Positions 1 through 8,850 of a stretch of DNA of 64,000 nt are shown here, piece after piece (positions within the stretch are counted from its first letter, which is position 1; each line of letters starts with the position of its first letter). The position numbers and the translations under genes are program-made. Origin of the DNA: Microbacterium sp. (lineage in GTDB: Bacteria > Actinomycetota > Actinomycetes > Actinomycetales > Microbacteriaceae); contig QFPM01000008.1 in NCBI GenBank assembly GCA_003248655.1, forward strand, positions 62,001-126,000, given 5' to 3'. Under the pieces are notes generated by a model, which saw only the letters and a program-made list of their open reading frames with translations, did not search any database and was not told where the DNA came from.

Positions 1-557
1 TCGAACACCTCGTCGGGCGTGCCGGCGGTGACGTCCATGCCCGCGGCATCCACGAACCGGATGCCGGAGTCGCGCGTCGCGTCGGCCTGACGGAAGTGGT
101 ACTCGAGGTCGCGGAGCCCCGCCGTGCCCGTGCGCTTGCCGTCGACCATCGACTCCCACGCCTGCAGCGGGTCGGTGAAGTTGTACGCCGTCGTCACGCC
201 GCTGCCGAGGAAGTCGAGCGAGCCGTGCAGCGTCGACCAGTACAGCTGCTCGGGCGTCATGTGCGCGGTCGTGCCGAGCATCGAGTCGCACCAGCCGTAG
301 AGGGTGTCGGCGACGCCGAGGCCGCGCAGGCCGCTCGTGAACAGATGCGAGTGGCTCGAGACGAACCCTGGGGCGACGAAGCGGCCCGCGGCATCCAGGG
401 TCTCGTCGGCGGTCGTTCCCGTCGGGGGCGTGCCCGCGCCGAGGGCGGCGATGCGCCCGTCGTCGCCGACCAGCATCCACCCGTCTTCGAGGTAGCCGGG
501 GTCGGTCGTTCCCGCGGGAACGGTGATGAGACGGGCATGGATGACGAGGAGCGACAT
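1..557 (-). CDS. Amidohydrolase-family deaminase, 3' part outside window (guanine/8-oxoguanine deaminase type)
   Basis: The 185 visible residues are the N-terminal part of a metal-dependent amidohydrolase of the TRZ/ATZ, guanine deaminase and 8-oxoguanine deaminase group. A short beta-sandwich stretch leads to the metal-binding HxH (residues 69-71, in FVSSHSHLFTSG), followed by the early barrel with SGVTTAYNFTD. The start is the ATG at 557; the space to 630 is a divergent promoter region with the LOG gene. Purine genes fill the next 14 kb, so deamination of guanine or an oxidised purine feeding xanthine/urate breakdown is the likely role. That substrate is an inference from context, because the C-terminal half with further metal ligands is off the window. 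Confidence 0.8.
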   Translation of the reverse strand, partial: MSLLVIHARLITVPAGTTDPGYLEDGWMLVGDDGRIAALGAGTPPTGTTADETLDAAGRFVAPGFVSSHSHLFTSGLRGLGVADTLYGWCDSMLGTTAHMTPEQLYWSTLHGSLDFLGSGVTTAYNFTDPLQAWESMVDGKRTGTAGLRDLEYHFRQADATRDSGIRFVDAAGMDVTAGTPDEVF

Positions 558-629
558 GCTCTCGACGCTAGTGCGGCGATGTTTCCGCGCTGTCACGGGT
601 CGGAAACACGCGCGGCTTAGCGTCGGGAC

Positions 630-1256
630 ATGTCACACGATGCGCCTTTCACCGTCACTGTCTTCTGCGGATCGTCGCCGGGGTTCGATCCGGTCTACGT
701 CGATGCGGCGCGCGCCGTGGGCACGGCGATCGGCAAGGCGGGCATGCGCCTCGTGTACGGCGGCGGGCATGTGGGCCTCATGGGCACGGTGGCGGATGCC
801 GCGGTGCGGGCCGGTGCGCACGTGACCGGCGTGATCCCGCGGGCGCTGCAGGCCCGTGAGGACGTCAACCACGACATCGCGGAGCTGATCCTCGTCGACA
901 CGATGCACGAGCGGAAGATGCTCATGGCCGATCGGGCGGATGCCTTCCTCGCGCTGCCGGGCGGGCCGGGGACCCTCGAGGAGCTCACCGAGCAGTGGAC
1001 GTGGGCGCAGCTGGGCATCCACGAGAAGCCGGTCGGACTGCTGAACGTCGACGGGTACTTCGACCCGCTGCTCGCGTTCGTCGCGAACATGCGCGACCGC
1101 GGCTTCACGCACCCGCGCTACACCGACATGCTGGTCGTCGCGACGGAGGCCGTCGAGGCCCTGGGGATGCTCCGCGAGTACGTTCCGCCGGCGCGGTCCG
1201 AGGCGTCGCCTGGCGCCGAGATGACCGGCGCTCTGTCCCTGCCCGTCCGCCCCTGA
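630..1256 (+). CDS. LOG family nucleotide phosphoribohydrolase (TIGR00730 type)
   Basis: This 208-residue Rossmann-fold protein has the family hallmarks: FCGSS near the N-terminus, the glycine-rich YGGGHVGLMG (about 43-52) and the signature PGGPGTLEE (about 110-118), matching PGGxGTxxE. Members cleave the N-glycosidic bond of nucleoside 5'-monophosphates to free base and ribose 5-phosphate; plant LOG makes active cytokinins, and many bacterial ones act on AMP-type nucleotides. Length is normal. It is transcribed divergently from the amidohydrolase. A role in releasing purine bases fits the neighbourhood but is inference; the family was long mislabelled as lysine decarboxylase. Confidence 0.85.
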   Translation: MSHDAPFTVTVFCGSSPGFDPVYVDAARAVGTAIGKAGMRLVYGGGHVGLMGTVADAAVRAGAHVTGVIPRALQAREDVNHDIAELILVDTMHERKMLMADRADAFLALPGGPGTLEELTEQWTWAQLGIHEKPVGLLNVDGYFDPLLAFVANMRDRGFTHPRYTDMLVVATEAVEALGMLREYVPPARSEASPGAEMTGALSLPVRP

Positions 1257-1285
1257 CATGATCCCCGTCTGACTCGGCTCCAGCC

Positions 1286-1490
1286 GAGGTGCTGTGGTTT
1301 CGATACGCCCGGCTCCGCCGGGCTACTCAACCACCGGGGACTGCACCCCCGGTGATCGAGTGCCGGCGAGCCCGGCGGCCCCTCGGTGATCGAGTGCCGG
1401 CGCGAAGCGCCGGTGTATCGAGATCACGGCGTCGGCTGAGGTGCTGTGGTTTCGATACGCCCGGCTCCGCCGGGCTACTCACCCACCGGG
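1286..1490. repeat. Interspersed hairpin repeats, family A (three units)
   Basis: Two near-identical direct copies (about 1286-1339 and 1438-1490) read GTTTCGATACGCCCGGCT, continue through a CCGGGC stem and end in CTACTCAACCACCGGGG. Between them, near 1383-1423, lies a unit in opposite orientation (GATCGAGTGCCGGCG ... CCGGTGTATCGAGATC). Each unit is a short GC hairpin flanked by TCGATAC and CTCAACC. Further copies occur at 30038-30232. It lies between convergent genes, where a hairpin could also stop transcription. Confidence 0.8.
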
Positions 1491-1497
1491 GCGGGGG

Positions 1498-2793
1498 TCA
1501 GCGGGGTTCCGCGGCGAGGTGCAGGACGGACTCGGCCAGGGCTCGGATGCCGTGGGCCACGTCGCCCGCGGACACGGCCTCGTCGGGGTGGTGGCTGACG
1601 CCGTCGGGGTTTCGCAGGAACAGCATCCCGACACCCGTCACCGCGCCGAGCGCCATGCCGTCGTGGCCGGCGCGGCTGAAGATCACGGGCGGAGCGTCCG
1701 ACCGCACGGGCAGCGTCGAGCGGATGCCGGCGGCCACGACATCCTGCAGGAGCGGCGCGCAGAACACCGCTGGGGCGCTGTGCACTTCACGCGAGCGCCA
1801 GCGCAGCCCGCGGCGGCCCATGATGTCGTCGAGGTCGCGCGCGAGCGCGCTCCACACACGGTCGCGCTCTCCGTCGAACTCGCCGCGCAAGTCGAGCGAG
1901 AACCGCACTTCGCCCGGGATCACGTTGACCGCCCCCGGGAACGCCTCGAACCGCCCGACGGTGCCGATGATGTGATGCTCCGCGGCGCACACCCGCTCGA
2001 CCGCGAGCGCCGCCTCGCTCGCACCGAGCAGAGCGTCGTGACGCATGTCGTACGGAGTGCCGCCCGCGTGCCGCGCCTCGCCCTCGACGACGAGCTCGAA
2101 CCGCCGCGCGGCGGCGATCGACGACACAACCGCGAGGGGCTCGCCGGCCCGATCCAGCTCGGGCCCCTGCTCTATATGCGCTTCGAGGTATGCGACGAGC
2201 TCGTCCGAGCGCCGAGCGGCCTCGCCGACGCGAGCTGGGTCGAGACCGAACTCGAGGAACGCCTGCCGGAGGGTCACGCCGTCGGCATCCGTCAGCGTCC
2301 ACCACCCGTCGCTCCAGGTGCCCGCGACCGCCGACGACCCGAGCAGCGCCTTGCCGAAGCGCGTGCCCTCTTCATCGGAGAACGCGACGACCTCGAGCGC
2401 GAACGGCAGCGCGACCGTCCATCCGTCGGCGGGCGCATCGCCCGCGGGAACCCGCAGCAGCCGCACGACCTCGAGCGCCATGAGCACCCCGGCGATGCCG
2501 TCGTAGCGGCCCGCGTCGAGGACGGTGTCGAGGTGCGATCCGAGCAGCAGCGCCGGAGCGCCGGCCGGGCCGATCCGGCCGCACTGGTTGCCGGCGGCAT
2601 CCTGCCAGGTCTTCATGCCGAGCTCGCGCATCCACTCGGCGGCGAGCCGGTGGACGCGCGCGTGCTCGGGCGAAAGGTACACTCGCTCGATCGTCCCGGG
2701 CGTCGCCGTGACGCGCGCGAGCTCGTCGCACCGCGCCATCACGCGGCGCGCGGCCGCGGCGATCGCGTCGGGCGGGGCGGTGAGCAAGCTCAC
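1498..2793 (-). CDS. allC: Allantoate amidohydrolase (M20 / hydantoinase-carbamoylase family)
   Basis: This 431-residue dinuclear-metal M20 peptidase-fold enzyme hydrolyses allantoate to ureidoglycine, CO2 and ammonia, the step after allantoinase. Family ligands are visible in order: His in GSHLDTVLDAG, Asp in GRYDGIAG, the Glu pair in FSDEEGTRFGKA, His in LEAHIEQGP and the C-terminal His in SRAGHDGMALG. The start is GTG at 2793, overlapping the stop of the aminotransferase by 4 bp (GTGA), so it is the last gene of the minus-strand operon. N-carbamoyl-amino-acid hydrolases share the fold; position next to allantoinase and a PucG-type aminotransferase favours allantoate. Confidence 0.85.
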   Translation of the reverse strand: MSLLTAPPDAIAAAARRVMARCDELARVTATPGTIERVYLSPEHARVHRLAAEWMRELGMKTWQDAAGNQCGRIGPAGAPALLLGSHLDTVLDAGRYDGIAGVLMALEVVRLLRVPAGDAPADGWTVALPFALEVVAFSDEEGTRFGKALLGSSAVAGTWSDGWWTLTDADGVTLRQAFLEFGLDPARVGEAARRSDELVAYLEAHIEQGPELDRAGEPLAVVSSIAAARRFELVVEGEARHAGGTPYDMRHDALLGASEAALAVERVCAAEHHIIGTVGRFEAFPGAVNVIPGEVRFSLDLRGEFDGERDRVWSALARDLDDIMGRRGLRWRSREVHSAPAVFCAPLLQDVVAAGIRSTLPVRSDAPPVIFSRAGHDGMALGAVTGVGMLFLRNPDGVSHHPDEAVSAGDVAHGIRALAESVLHLAAEPR

Positions 2794-4022
2794 GCGGCCC
2801 CCGCGTAGACGTCCGCGGCCGCCTCGACCCCGCCGCCGGCGGGAACGGATGCCCCGAACCGGCGCAGCACCGACTCGAGCGCCGTGAGCGTCGTGAGCAC
2901 GGCATCCTTCCGCGCGTTGTAGCCCATCGTGCCGATGCGCCAGACGCGCCCGTGCAGCGGCCCGAAGGACGTGCCGATCTCGATCCCGAAGTCCTCGAGC
3001 ATGGCTGTGCGCGCGGCGTCGCCCGGCACCCCCTCGGGGATCTCGACCGCGACGACGTTGTTCATCTTGTGCGCGACGTCGCCGAAGACCGTCATGCCAA
3101 GACCCCGAACGCCCTCGAGCATCGCGCGCCCGGCGAGCTCGTGGCGGGCGATGACCGCGTCACGCCCCTCGGCCAGCAGCACCCGCGCGCACTCATATGC
3201 CGCATAGAGCATGGACGTGGCCTCGGTGTGGTGATTGAGCCTGCGCGGCCCCCAGTAGTCGAGGATCATGCCGAGGTCGAAGTAGTTCGAGAGCACGAAA
3301 TCGGTCGCCGACGGGTCGCCCGGCTCGCGGATGCCCGCCTCGATCTTCTTCCGCGAGCTCACGACCTCGACCGCGCGCGCGCTGAGGGTGATCGGCGACG
3401 ACCCGCTGGGGCCGCCGAGGCACTTCTGCAGGCCCGCCGTCGCGGCATCGAGCCCCCAGGCATCCGCCTCGAACGCGTTGCCGCCGAGCGAAGCCGTGGC
3501 ATCCGAGTAGAAGAGCACGCCGTGGCGGGCGCAGATCGCGCCGATGTCCTCGAGCGGCTGGTTCATCGTCGTCGAGGTGTCGCCCTGCACGAGCGCGAGG
3601 AGCGTCGGGCGCACCCGCACGATCGCCTCTTCGATGACGGATGCCGGGAACACCTGCCCCCACGCGGTCTCGATCGTGTGCACCTCGGCCTGCGCGCGCT
3701 CGGCGATCTCGGCGAGCAGGTGCCCGAAGCGACCGAAGACGGGCACGAGCACGCGCTCGCCGGGGCGGACGAGCGACACGATCGCGGCCTCGATGCCCGC
3801 ACGCGAGGTGCCGTCGATGAGGAGGGTGGCGTCGTTGCGCGTGTTCCAGACGCCACGGTAGAGCTCCTGCGTCTGGGTCATCGCGGCCGTCATGAACGGG
3901 TCATACTGGCCGACGAGCGGCGCCGACATCGCGCGCAGGACGCTCGGGTACGCCGAGATCGGGCCCGGGCCCATCAGCAGGCGCGCGGGCGGTTCGAGCG
4001 GAGTGAGGTCGGGGCTGGTCAT
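2790..4022 (-). CDS. pucG: (S)-ureidoglycine--glyoxylate aminotransferase (PucG-like)
   Basis: This 410-residue class V (fold type I) PLP enzyme resembles alanine/serine-glyoxylate aminotransferases. The N-terminal LLMGPGPISAYPSVLRAM is the family opening, TLLIDGTSRAGIEAAI binds the cofactor phosphate, YSDATASLGG carries the PLP-nitrogen Asp, and LQKCLGGPSGSSP holds the Schiff-base Lys. In purine degradation PucG transfers the amino group of ureidoglycine to glyoxylate, giving oxalurate and glycine. The next gene upstream in the operon is an amidase predicted to act on oxalurate, which supports PucG over plain alanine-glyoxylate aminotransferase. ATG at 4022 overlaps the upstream stop by 4 bp. 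Confidence 0.85.
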   Translation of the reverse strand: MTSPDLTPLEPPARLLMGPGPISAYPSVLRAMSAPLVGQYDPFMTAAMTQTQELYRGVWNTRNDATLLIDGTSRAGIEAAIVSLVRPGERVLVPVFGRFGHLLAEIAERAQAEVHTIETAWGQVFPASVIEEAIVRVRPTLLALVQGDTSTTMNQPLEDIGAICARHGVLFYSDATASLGGNAFEADAWGLDAATAGLQKCLGGPSGSSPITLSARAVEVVSSRKKIEAGIREPGDPSATDFVLSNYFDLGMILDYWGPRRLNHHTEATSMLYAAYECARVLLAEGRDAVIARHELAGRAMLEGVRGLGMTVFGDVAHKMNNVVAVEIPEGVPGDAARTAMLEDFGIEIGTSFGPLHGRVWRIGTMGYNARKDAVLTTLTALESVLRRFGASVPAGGGVEAAADVYAGAA

Positions 4023-5593
4023 GCGGCATCCGTTCCGGTGACGAGGGCGTGCAGGGCTAGGCCCTGCCGGACGAGGGCGATGTCGGTGCCCGCGCGCGAG
4101 ACGAGGCACACGCCGACAGGCGCCGGTCCCAGCTGCGAGGGGACGGTCAGCAGCGGCACCGACAGGGCGGGGAGGCCCCCGACGGCCGCGGGCGTCGTGA
4201 GCCGGAGCGTCGCCTGGCGCACGGCGTCGACGCGTTCGCCGCGGTGCGTGCGCATCGGGGCCGGGCCGGGGACGGTCGGAAGGAGCAGCACGGCATCCTG
4301 GACGAGACCCTCGAGCCGGGCACGCAGCGGCGCGAGGCGGGCGCGGGCATCCGCTTCGTCCGTCTCGGTGACGGCGGCGGCCGCGCGGAACCGCTCGGCG
4401 ACGGCGGGCCCGACGGCGCCCGGGTGCGCGCGCAGCCACTCCCCGTTGTTGCGCCACGCCTCGGCGCCCTGCACCGTGCGGAACGGCACGAGGTAGTCGT
4501 CGAGGTCGCCGAGCGAGACGCGTTCGGTGGGGATGCCGGTATCCGCGATGAGCTTCTCGAACGCCGCGCAGGTGTCGGGTTCGACCGCGTCGAGCGCCTC
4601 CTGCGGCACGAGGAAGCGCCACGGCAGGTCGGAGCCCGACTCGCCGTAGACCGACTCGGTCGACTCGGATCCGTCATAGCTGAGGCACCAGTCGGCGACG
4701 CGGTGGAGGGTCGCGCCGTCGCGGGTGAGCCAGCCGACGGTGTCGAAGGACTGTGCGAGGGGCAGCATCCCCTGGCGCGGCACGAGTCCGTGCGTCGTGC
4801 GCAGCCCCCACAGTCCTTGGTACGACGCGGGCACGCGGACGGATCCGGCCGTGTCGGTCGCGAGGGCGATCTCGGCCTGACCCGTCGCGACGGCGGACGC
4901 CGGGCCGCTCGACGACCCGCCCGGGAGCGCGCCCGGAAGAGCCCCGTTGGGCGGCGTGCCGTAGTGCGCGTTGTCGCCGGCGATCGAGTACGCGAACTCG
5001 TCGGTGCGCGCGATGCCGCGTAGCGACGCCCCGCCGCGTAGCAGGTCGGCGACGGCGGGGGCGGTCGTGGTCTCGGGTCGCGCCGAATCGAGGAAGGCGG
5101 GGTTCCCGGCGCCGATGCGGTAGCCCTTGATCGCGAAGAGGTCCTTCACCGCGACGGTGAGGCCTGCGAGCGGACCCTCCCACGCCCCCTGGAACAGCGG
5201 GTCGCCGACGGTACGCCACACGGACCGGTCGAGCGCCTGCGCGCGCGGGGTGACGTGCGCCGCGGTGATCAGCCAGCGCCCGTCGATGAGCTCCCATACC
5301 TGCGTCTGCAGACCCGTGCCGCCGCCGGCATATTTCGAGATCGAGACGAGCAGGGCCACATCGTCGCCGAGCGGGCGGTACTCGATGCGTTCGATCGTGC
5401 GCAGCGGGACGCCGCCCCGCACCCCGCGAAACGCGCTGATCGCGTCGTGCCCGACGAGAAGGCCCGAGGCATCCCCCCGGAGAGTCTGCGGCCCGGGGGC
5501 GAACGAGTCGTCGAGCACGTCGAGGTCGTTCGCCAGGATCGCCGCCTCGTACCGGTCGAACGCGGCCCGCAGGGCCTCGGGGATAGCGGTCAT
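4019..5593 (-). CDS. AtzH-like domain fused to amidase-signature hydrolase; predicted oxalurate amidohydrolase
   Basis: The 524-residue protein joins two domains usually encoded separately. Residues about 1-125 are AtzH-like (DUF3225, a SnoaL-type fold). Residues about 130-520 are an amidase-signature hydrolase with the Ser-cisSer-Lys triad: Lys in TVAVKDLFAIKG, the Gly/Ser loop PGGSSSGPASAVATG and the nucleophile in ATDTAGSVRVPA. In Klebsiella-type purine clusters AtzH-like and amidase subunits are linked to oxalurate breakdown, and AtzH/AtzE act on carboxybiuret. Placed just upstream of a PucG-type gene, the likely substrate is oxalurate (to oxamate or carbamoyl products). The substrate is inference; the fold and triad are seen. 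Confidence 0.75.
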   Translation of the reverse strand: MTAIPEALRAAFDRYEAAILANDLDVLDDSFAPGPQTLRGDASGLLVGHDAISAFRGVRGGVPLRTIERIEYRPLGDDVALLVSISKYAGGGTGLQTQVWELIDGRWLITAAHVTPRAQALDRSVWRTVGDPLFQGAWEGPLAGLTVAVKDLFAIKGYRIGAGNPAFLDSARPETTTAPAVADLLRGGASLRGIARTDEFAYSIAGDNAHYGTPPNGALPGALPGGSSSGPASAVATGQAEIALATDTAGSVRVPASYQGLWGLRTTHGLVPRQGMLPLAQSFDTVGWLTRDGATLHRVADWCLSYDGSESTESVYGESGSDLPWRFLVPQEALDAVEPDTCAAFEKLIADTGIPTERVSLGDLDDYLVPFRTVQGAEAWRNNGEWLRAHPGAVGPAVAERFRAAAAVTETDEADARARLAPLRARLEGLVQDAVLLLPTVPGPAPMRTHRGERVDAVRQATLRLTTPAAVGGLPALSVPLLTVPSQLGPAPVGVCLVSRAGTDIALVRQGLALHALVTGTDAA

Positions 5594-5654
5594 GGCCGTG
5601 GCCCCGGCATCCGTCGCGCGGGGGCGGCGGGCCCCGGCATCCCCCACACAGGCA

Positions 5655-5705
5655 ATCTCCCCAGAACAGGACGTTCTGCGCGGAATCGGCCTGTCTTGGG
5701 GAGAT
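5655..5705. repeat. Imperfect inverted repeat between operon genes
   Basis: Arms ATCTCCCCAGAACAGG (5655-5670) and CCTGTCTTGGGGAGAT (5690-5705) pair with two mismatches around a 19-nt centre. It sits in the only sizeable gap (5594-5771) of the allantoin operon, so it may be an internal attenuator, an mRNA-stability hairpin, or one more member of the host's intergenic palindromes. No ORF with a credible start was seen in the gap. Confidence 0.6.
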
Positions 5706-5771
5706 CCCCTGTTTTCGGCAGGCGGCGCGGGTGCCGAGACCGACGGATGCCGACGACCCCAGCCCGGACGT

Positions 5772-6863
5772 TCATGCCCCACCCGGCCGCACGGCGGCGA
5801 AGTCGGCCTCGCGGATGCGGGCGTGCACGCCGCAGACGATGTCGACCACCTGCGAGATGTCGAAGTCGGTCGCGGCCGAGAGGTACGCATAGGCGAGGTG
5901 CTCGTCCATGCCGTAACGGGCATGGAGCAGATCGAGCGCCGCGCGCACGGCCTTGCGCATGGCCTCATCCAGGTCGACGTCGAGCCCCGTGGGCACAAGG
6001 TACTCGGACGTGCGCACCAGCGGGCCGGTGATCTCGCCGAACTCGGCGAGCGCCTCCTCGCGCGTCACGACCTCGAACCGCAGCGTCGCCCGCAAGGATG
6101 CCTCGAGCGCCGTCAGCGCGACCTCGCCGTCGCCCTGCGCGAAGTGCGGGTCACCGACATAGGCGAGAGCGCCCGGAACCTGCACCGGCAGGTATAGCAC
6201 CGACCCCTCGACGAGCAGATTGATGTCGATGTTGCCGCCGTGGGCTCCGGGCGGCACCGAGTGCGGGCGTTCGTCGCCCGCGACGGCGACCCCCATCGTC
6301 CCGAGGAAGGGCGCCAGCGGGAACCGCACGACCCGCTCGCCACCCGCGACGAGCGGCAGCGCCCCGACCCCGTCCGACACCGGTGTGAAGACGCTCACGT
6401 TCTCCGGACCACGCGGCAGGATGCCGACGAGCGCCCCCTTGCCGTGCCGGTTCGAGATGACGCCGTACGGCACCCTCGGCAACAGGTTCACGACCGTGAT
6501 CTTCAGCAGATCGCCCGGCTGCGCCCCCTCGACGAACACGGGCCCGGTGATGACGTGCGGGCCGTCGGCGACGGCATCTCGCGGCACGGTCGCCGCGATC
6601 TCGATCGCATCGGTCAGCACCTCGCCCGCGGGCACGCCGTGCGAGGTGAAGTAGCCGAGCGGATCCTGCCCCTGATCGGGGAGGATGCCCTCGTGGCTCA
6701 CCGTGTCGAAGGTGACGGTGGCGCCGTCGGCGACGGTCAGCACCGGCGCGTCGGCGGCACACGGCAGGCGCCCCCAGAGCACGGTCTCGGGCGTCGCCGG
6801 CACGTAGTGCTCACCGGCGACCTCGCCGACTCCGGGTTGCAGGATCTCGGTGTGCGCGGTCAT
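5772..6863 (-). CDS. Acetamidase/formamidase (FmdA) family amidase
   Basis: This 363-residue protein belongs to the FmdA/AmdA acetamidase-formamidase family, metal-dependent beta-rich amidases unrelated to the amidase-signature enzymes. Typical stretches are the early TVSHEGILPDQ, the central SNRHGKGALVGILPRG and the strongly conserved GAHGGNIDIN (about residues 214-223) followed by YVGDPHFAQGDGEV. The ATG at 6863 overlaps the allantoinase stop by 4 bp, so the two are co-translated. In this operon it may release ammonia from a short amide made at the end of the pathway, such as oxamate or formamide; no residue in view settles the substrate. Confidence 0.75.
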   Translation of the reverse strand: MTAHTEILQPGVGEVAGEHYVPATPETVLWGRLPCAADAPVLTVADGATVTFDTVSHEGILPDQGQDPLGYFTSHGVPAGEVLTDAIEIAATVPRDAVADGPHVITGPVFVEGAQPGDLLKITVVNLLPRVPYGVISNRHGKGALVGILPRGPENVSVFTPVSDGVGALPLVAGGERVVRFPLAPFLGTMGVAVAGDERPHSVPPGAHGGNIDINLLVEGSVLYLPVQVPGALAYVGDPHFAQGDGEVALTALEASLRATLRFEVVTREEALAEFGEITGPLVRTSEYLVPTGLDVDLDEAMRKAVRAALDLLHARYGMDEHLAYAYLSAATDFDISQVVDIVCGVHARIREADFAAVRPGGA

Positions 6864-8224
6864 TGCGCTCCTCTCGACAGCAGCCGCCCCGCGGGCGGAC
6901 GACGGAACCATGGTGCCTCACCGGCCGAGCCCTCGCTGGCGTCGAACACGCTCTGCCCGCGCAGCCACGTGCGGCGCACCTTGCCGGTGAGGAGCTTGCC
7001 GTCGTAAGCCGAGACGGGGTTGCGGTGCTGCAACGCACGCACGTCGATGCGCATCGGGTCGTCGAGGCCGAACACCGTGAGGTGCGCGGGCGCGCCGACC
7101 TCGATGCGTCCGGCATCTGTAAGTCCGGCAACCGCCGCGGGCCCCGTCGTAAACAGGGGCACGAGCGTCTCGAACGGGATGCCGCGGCGACGCGCCTCGG
7201 TCCACACCGCCGAAAGTCCGACCTGGAGCCCGGCGATCCCGCCCCACGCCAGCCCGAAGTCCCCGCCGCCGGAGCGCTTGAGCTCGACCGTCGACGGCGA
7301 GTGGTCGCTCACGATCGCGTCGATCGTGCCGTCCACGACGCCCTGCCACAGCAGGTCTTGATTGCCTGCCTCACGGATCGGCGGGCAGCACTTGAACTCG
7401 CTCGCGCCGTCGGGAATCTGCTCGGCCGTGATCGTGAGGTAGTGCGGGCAGGTCTCGACCGTCAGGTCAACCCCGTCGGCCTTCGCGGCCGCGATCGCGG
7501 GCAGCGCCGCGGCGTCGCTCAGATGCAGGATGTGGGCGCGCGCGCCATGGCGGCGAGCGGCGTCGATGACGGCGGCGATCGCGGCCTCTTCGCTCGCCGG
7601 CGGGCGCGACGCGAGGAACGCCCCGTACCCGCGGCCGAGCGCCCCGGCATCCTCCAGCAGCGCGGGATCCTCTGCGTGCACGATCAGCCGCGAGCCGATA
7701 CGGGCGACCTCGGCCATCGCGGCATCCATCTGCGCCCGGTCGAGGTGCCCGAACTCGTCGACGCCGCTCGGCGCGAGGAAGCACTTGAACCCGTACACAC
7801 CGGCGTCGTGCACGGGCGCGAGGGCGCCGAGGTTCTCGGGAACCGCGCCGCCCCAGAAGCCGATGTCGACGTAGGCGGATGCCGCGGCCGCCGCCCGCTT
7901 GATCTCGAGCGCTTCGGCGGTCGTCGTCGGCGGGATCGAGTTCAGCGGCATGTCGACGATCGTCGTGACGCCGCCCGCCGCGGCGGCGAGGGTCGCGGAG
8001 CGAAAGCCCTCCCACTCGGTGCGGCCCGGCTCGTTGACGTGCACGTGCGAGTCGACGAGCCCCGGCAACAGCACCGCGTCGTCGGGCACCTGCACGGCGC
8101 CGCGCGGCGGCCCCTGCGGCGCCCGCACCTCGGCGATGGCCCCGCCGCGGACGACGATCTCAGCGGGACGGAACGCACCGTCGACCCACGCGCGCTCCGC
8201 GCGGAGGATCAGCTCGTGCGACAC
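6860..8224 (-). CDS. allB: Allantoinase
   Basis: This 454-residue cyclic amidohydrolase opens allantoin to allantoate. Metal-site motifs follow the dihydropyrimidinase/allantoinase order: HxH in DSHVHVNEPGRTEWEGF (about 60-75), the bridging Lys region GFKCFLAPSGVDEFG, His in LIVHAED, His in HILHLSD and the final Asp in AIVSDHSPS. The EPGRTEWEGF stretch is characteristic of allantoinase rather than hydantoinase. The start is GTG at 8224, with GGGAGG about 8 nt upstream. It is the first gene of the minus-strand operon, divergent from uraD; the 114-bp space between them must hold both promoters. Confidence 0.92.
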   Translation of the reverse strand: MSHELILRAERAWVDGAFRPAEIVVRGGAIAEVRAPQGPPRGAVQVPDDAVLLPGLVDSHVHVNEPGRTEWEGFRSATLAAAAGGVTTIVDMPLNSIPPTTTAEALEIKRAAAAASAYVDIGFWGGAVPENLGALAPVHDAGVYGFKCFLAPSGVDEFGHLDRAQMDAAMAEVARIGSRLIVHAEDPALLEDAGALGRGYGAFLASRPPASEEAAIAAVIDAARRHGARAHILHLSDAAALPAIAAAKADGVDLTVETCPHYLTITAEQIPDGASEFKCCPPIREAGNQDLLWQGVVDGTIDAIVSDHSPSTVELKRSGGGDFGLAWGGIAGLQVGLSAVWTEARRRGIPFETLVPLFTTGPAAVAGLTDAGRIEVGAPAHLTVFGLDDPMRIDVRALQHRNPVSAYDGKLLTGKVRRTWLRGQSVFDASEGSAGEAPWFRRPPAGRLLSRGAQ

Positions 8225-8338
8225 GACCGCGCCTCCCACCCGCTCTGGAACTCGGACCGACGCTAGCGCCCACGCGTTTCCCGCGTGTTTCGACACCGCC
8301 GACACGCGCGCGAAACGCCGCGTCGGTAACGTCGTGGC

Positions 8339-8848
8339 ATGCACATCGACGAGTTCGACGCCGCTGAGGCGGCCACCGCCGCGGAGACCGTCGCCGTATG
8401 GGCGGCGATTCCGGAGTGGGTGGATGCCGTCGTCGCCGGCCGTCCGTACGGCACCGTCGACGCGCTCGCCGCGCGGGCCGACGTGCTCGCCCGCCAGTGG
8501 ACCCGCGCCGAACTGGACGCGGCCATCGCCCACCATCCGCGCATCGGCGAGAAGGCGAGGGGCTCGGGCGCCGAGGCCGCCGCGAGCTCGCGCGAGCAGG
8601 CGTCGATGACGACGGCATCCGGAGATGTCACGGCGGCGATCGCGGCCGGGAATGTCGCCTACGAGGAGCGATTCGGGCGGGTGTTCCTGATCCGCGCGGC
8701 GGGACGGACGCCCGACGAGATGCTCGCGGAGCTCACCCGCCGCCTCGGCACGGACGACGACACCGAGGCCGCCGAGGCACTCGACCAGCTGCGCCAGATC
8801 GCGCTCCTGCGCCTGCGCGCGAGTCTCGACCCCACCCCGGAGGGCTGA
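8339..8848 (+). CDS. uraD: 2-oxo-4-hydroxy-4-carboxy-5-ureidoimidazoline (OHCU) decarboxylase
   Basis: This 169-residue all-helical enzyme converts OHCU to (S)-allantoin, the third step from urate. The catalytic His lies in AHHPRIGEKA (about residues 63-72), and the family signature YEERFGRVFLIRAAGRTP (about 107-124) with the following DEML is present. Length matches the stand-alone bacterial form. It begins a plus-strand operon and ends 2 bp before uraH, so the two enzymes that finish allantoin synthesis are made together. Confidence 0.93.
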   Translation: MHIDEFDAAEAATAAETVAVWAAIPEWVDAVVAGRPYGTVDALAARADVLARQWTRAELDAAIAHHPRIGEKARGSGAEAAASSREQASMTTASGDVTAAIAAGNVAYEERFGRVFLIRAAGRTPDEMLAELTRRLGTDDDTEAAEALDQLRQIALLRLRASLDPTPEG

Positions 8849-8850
8849 CC

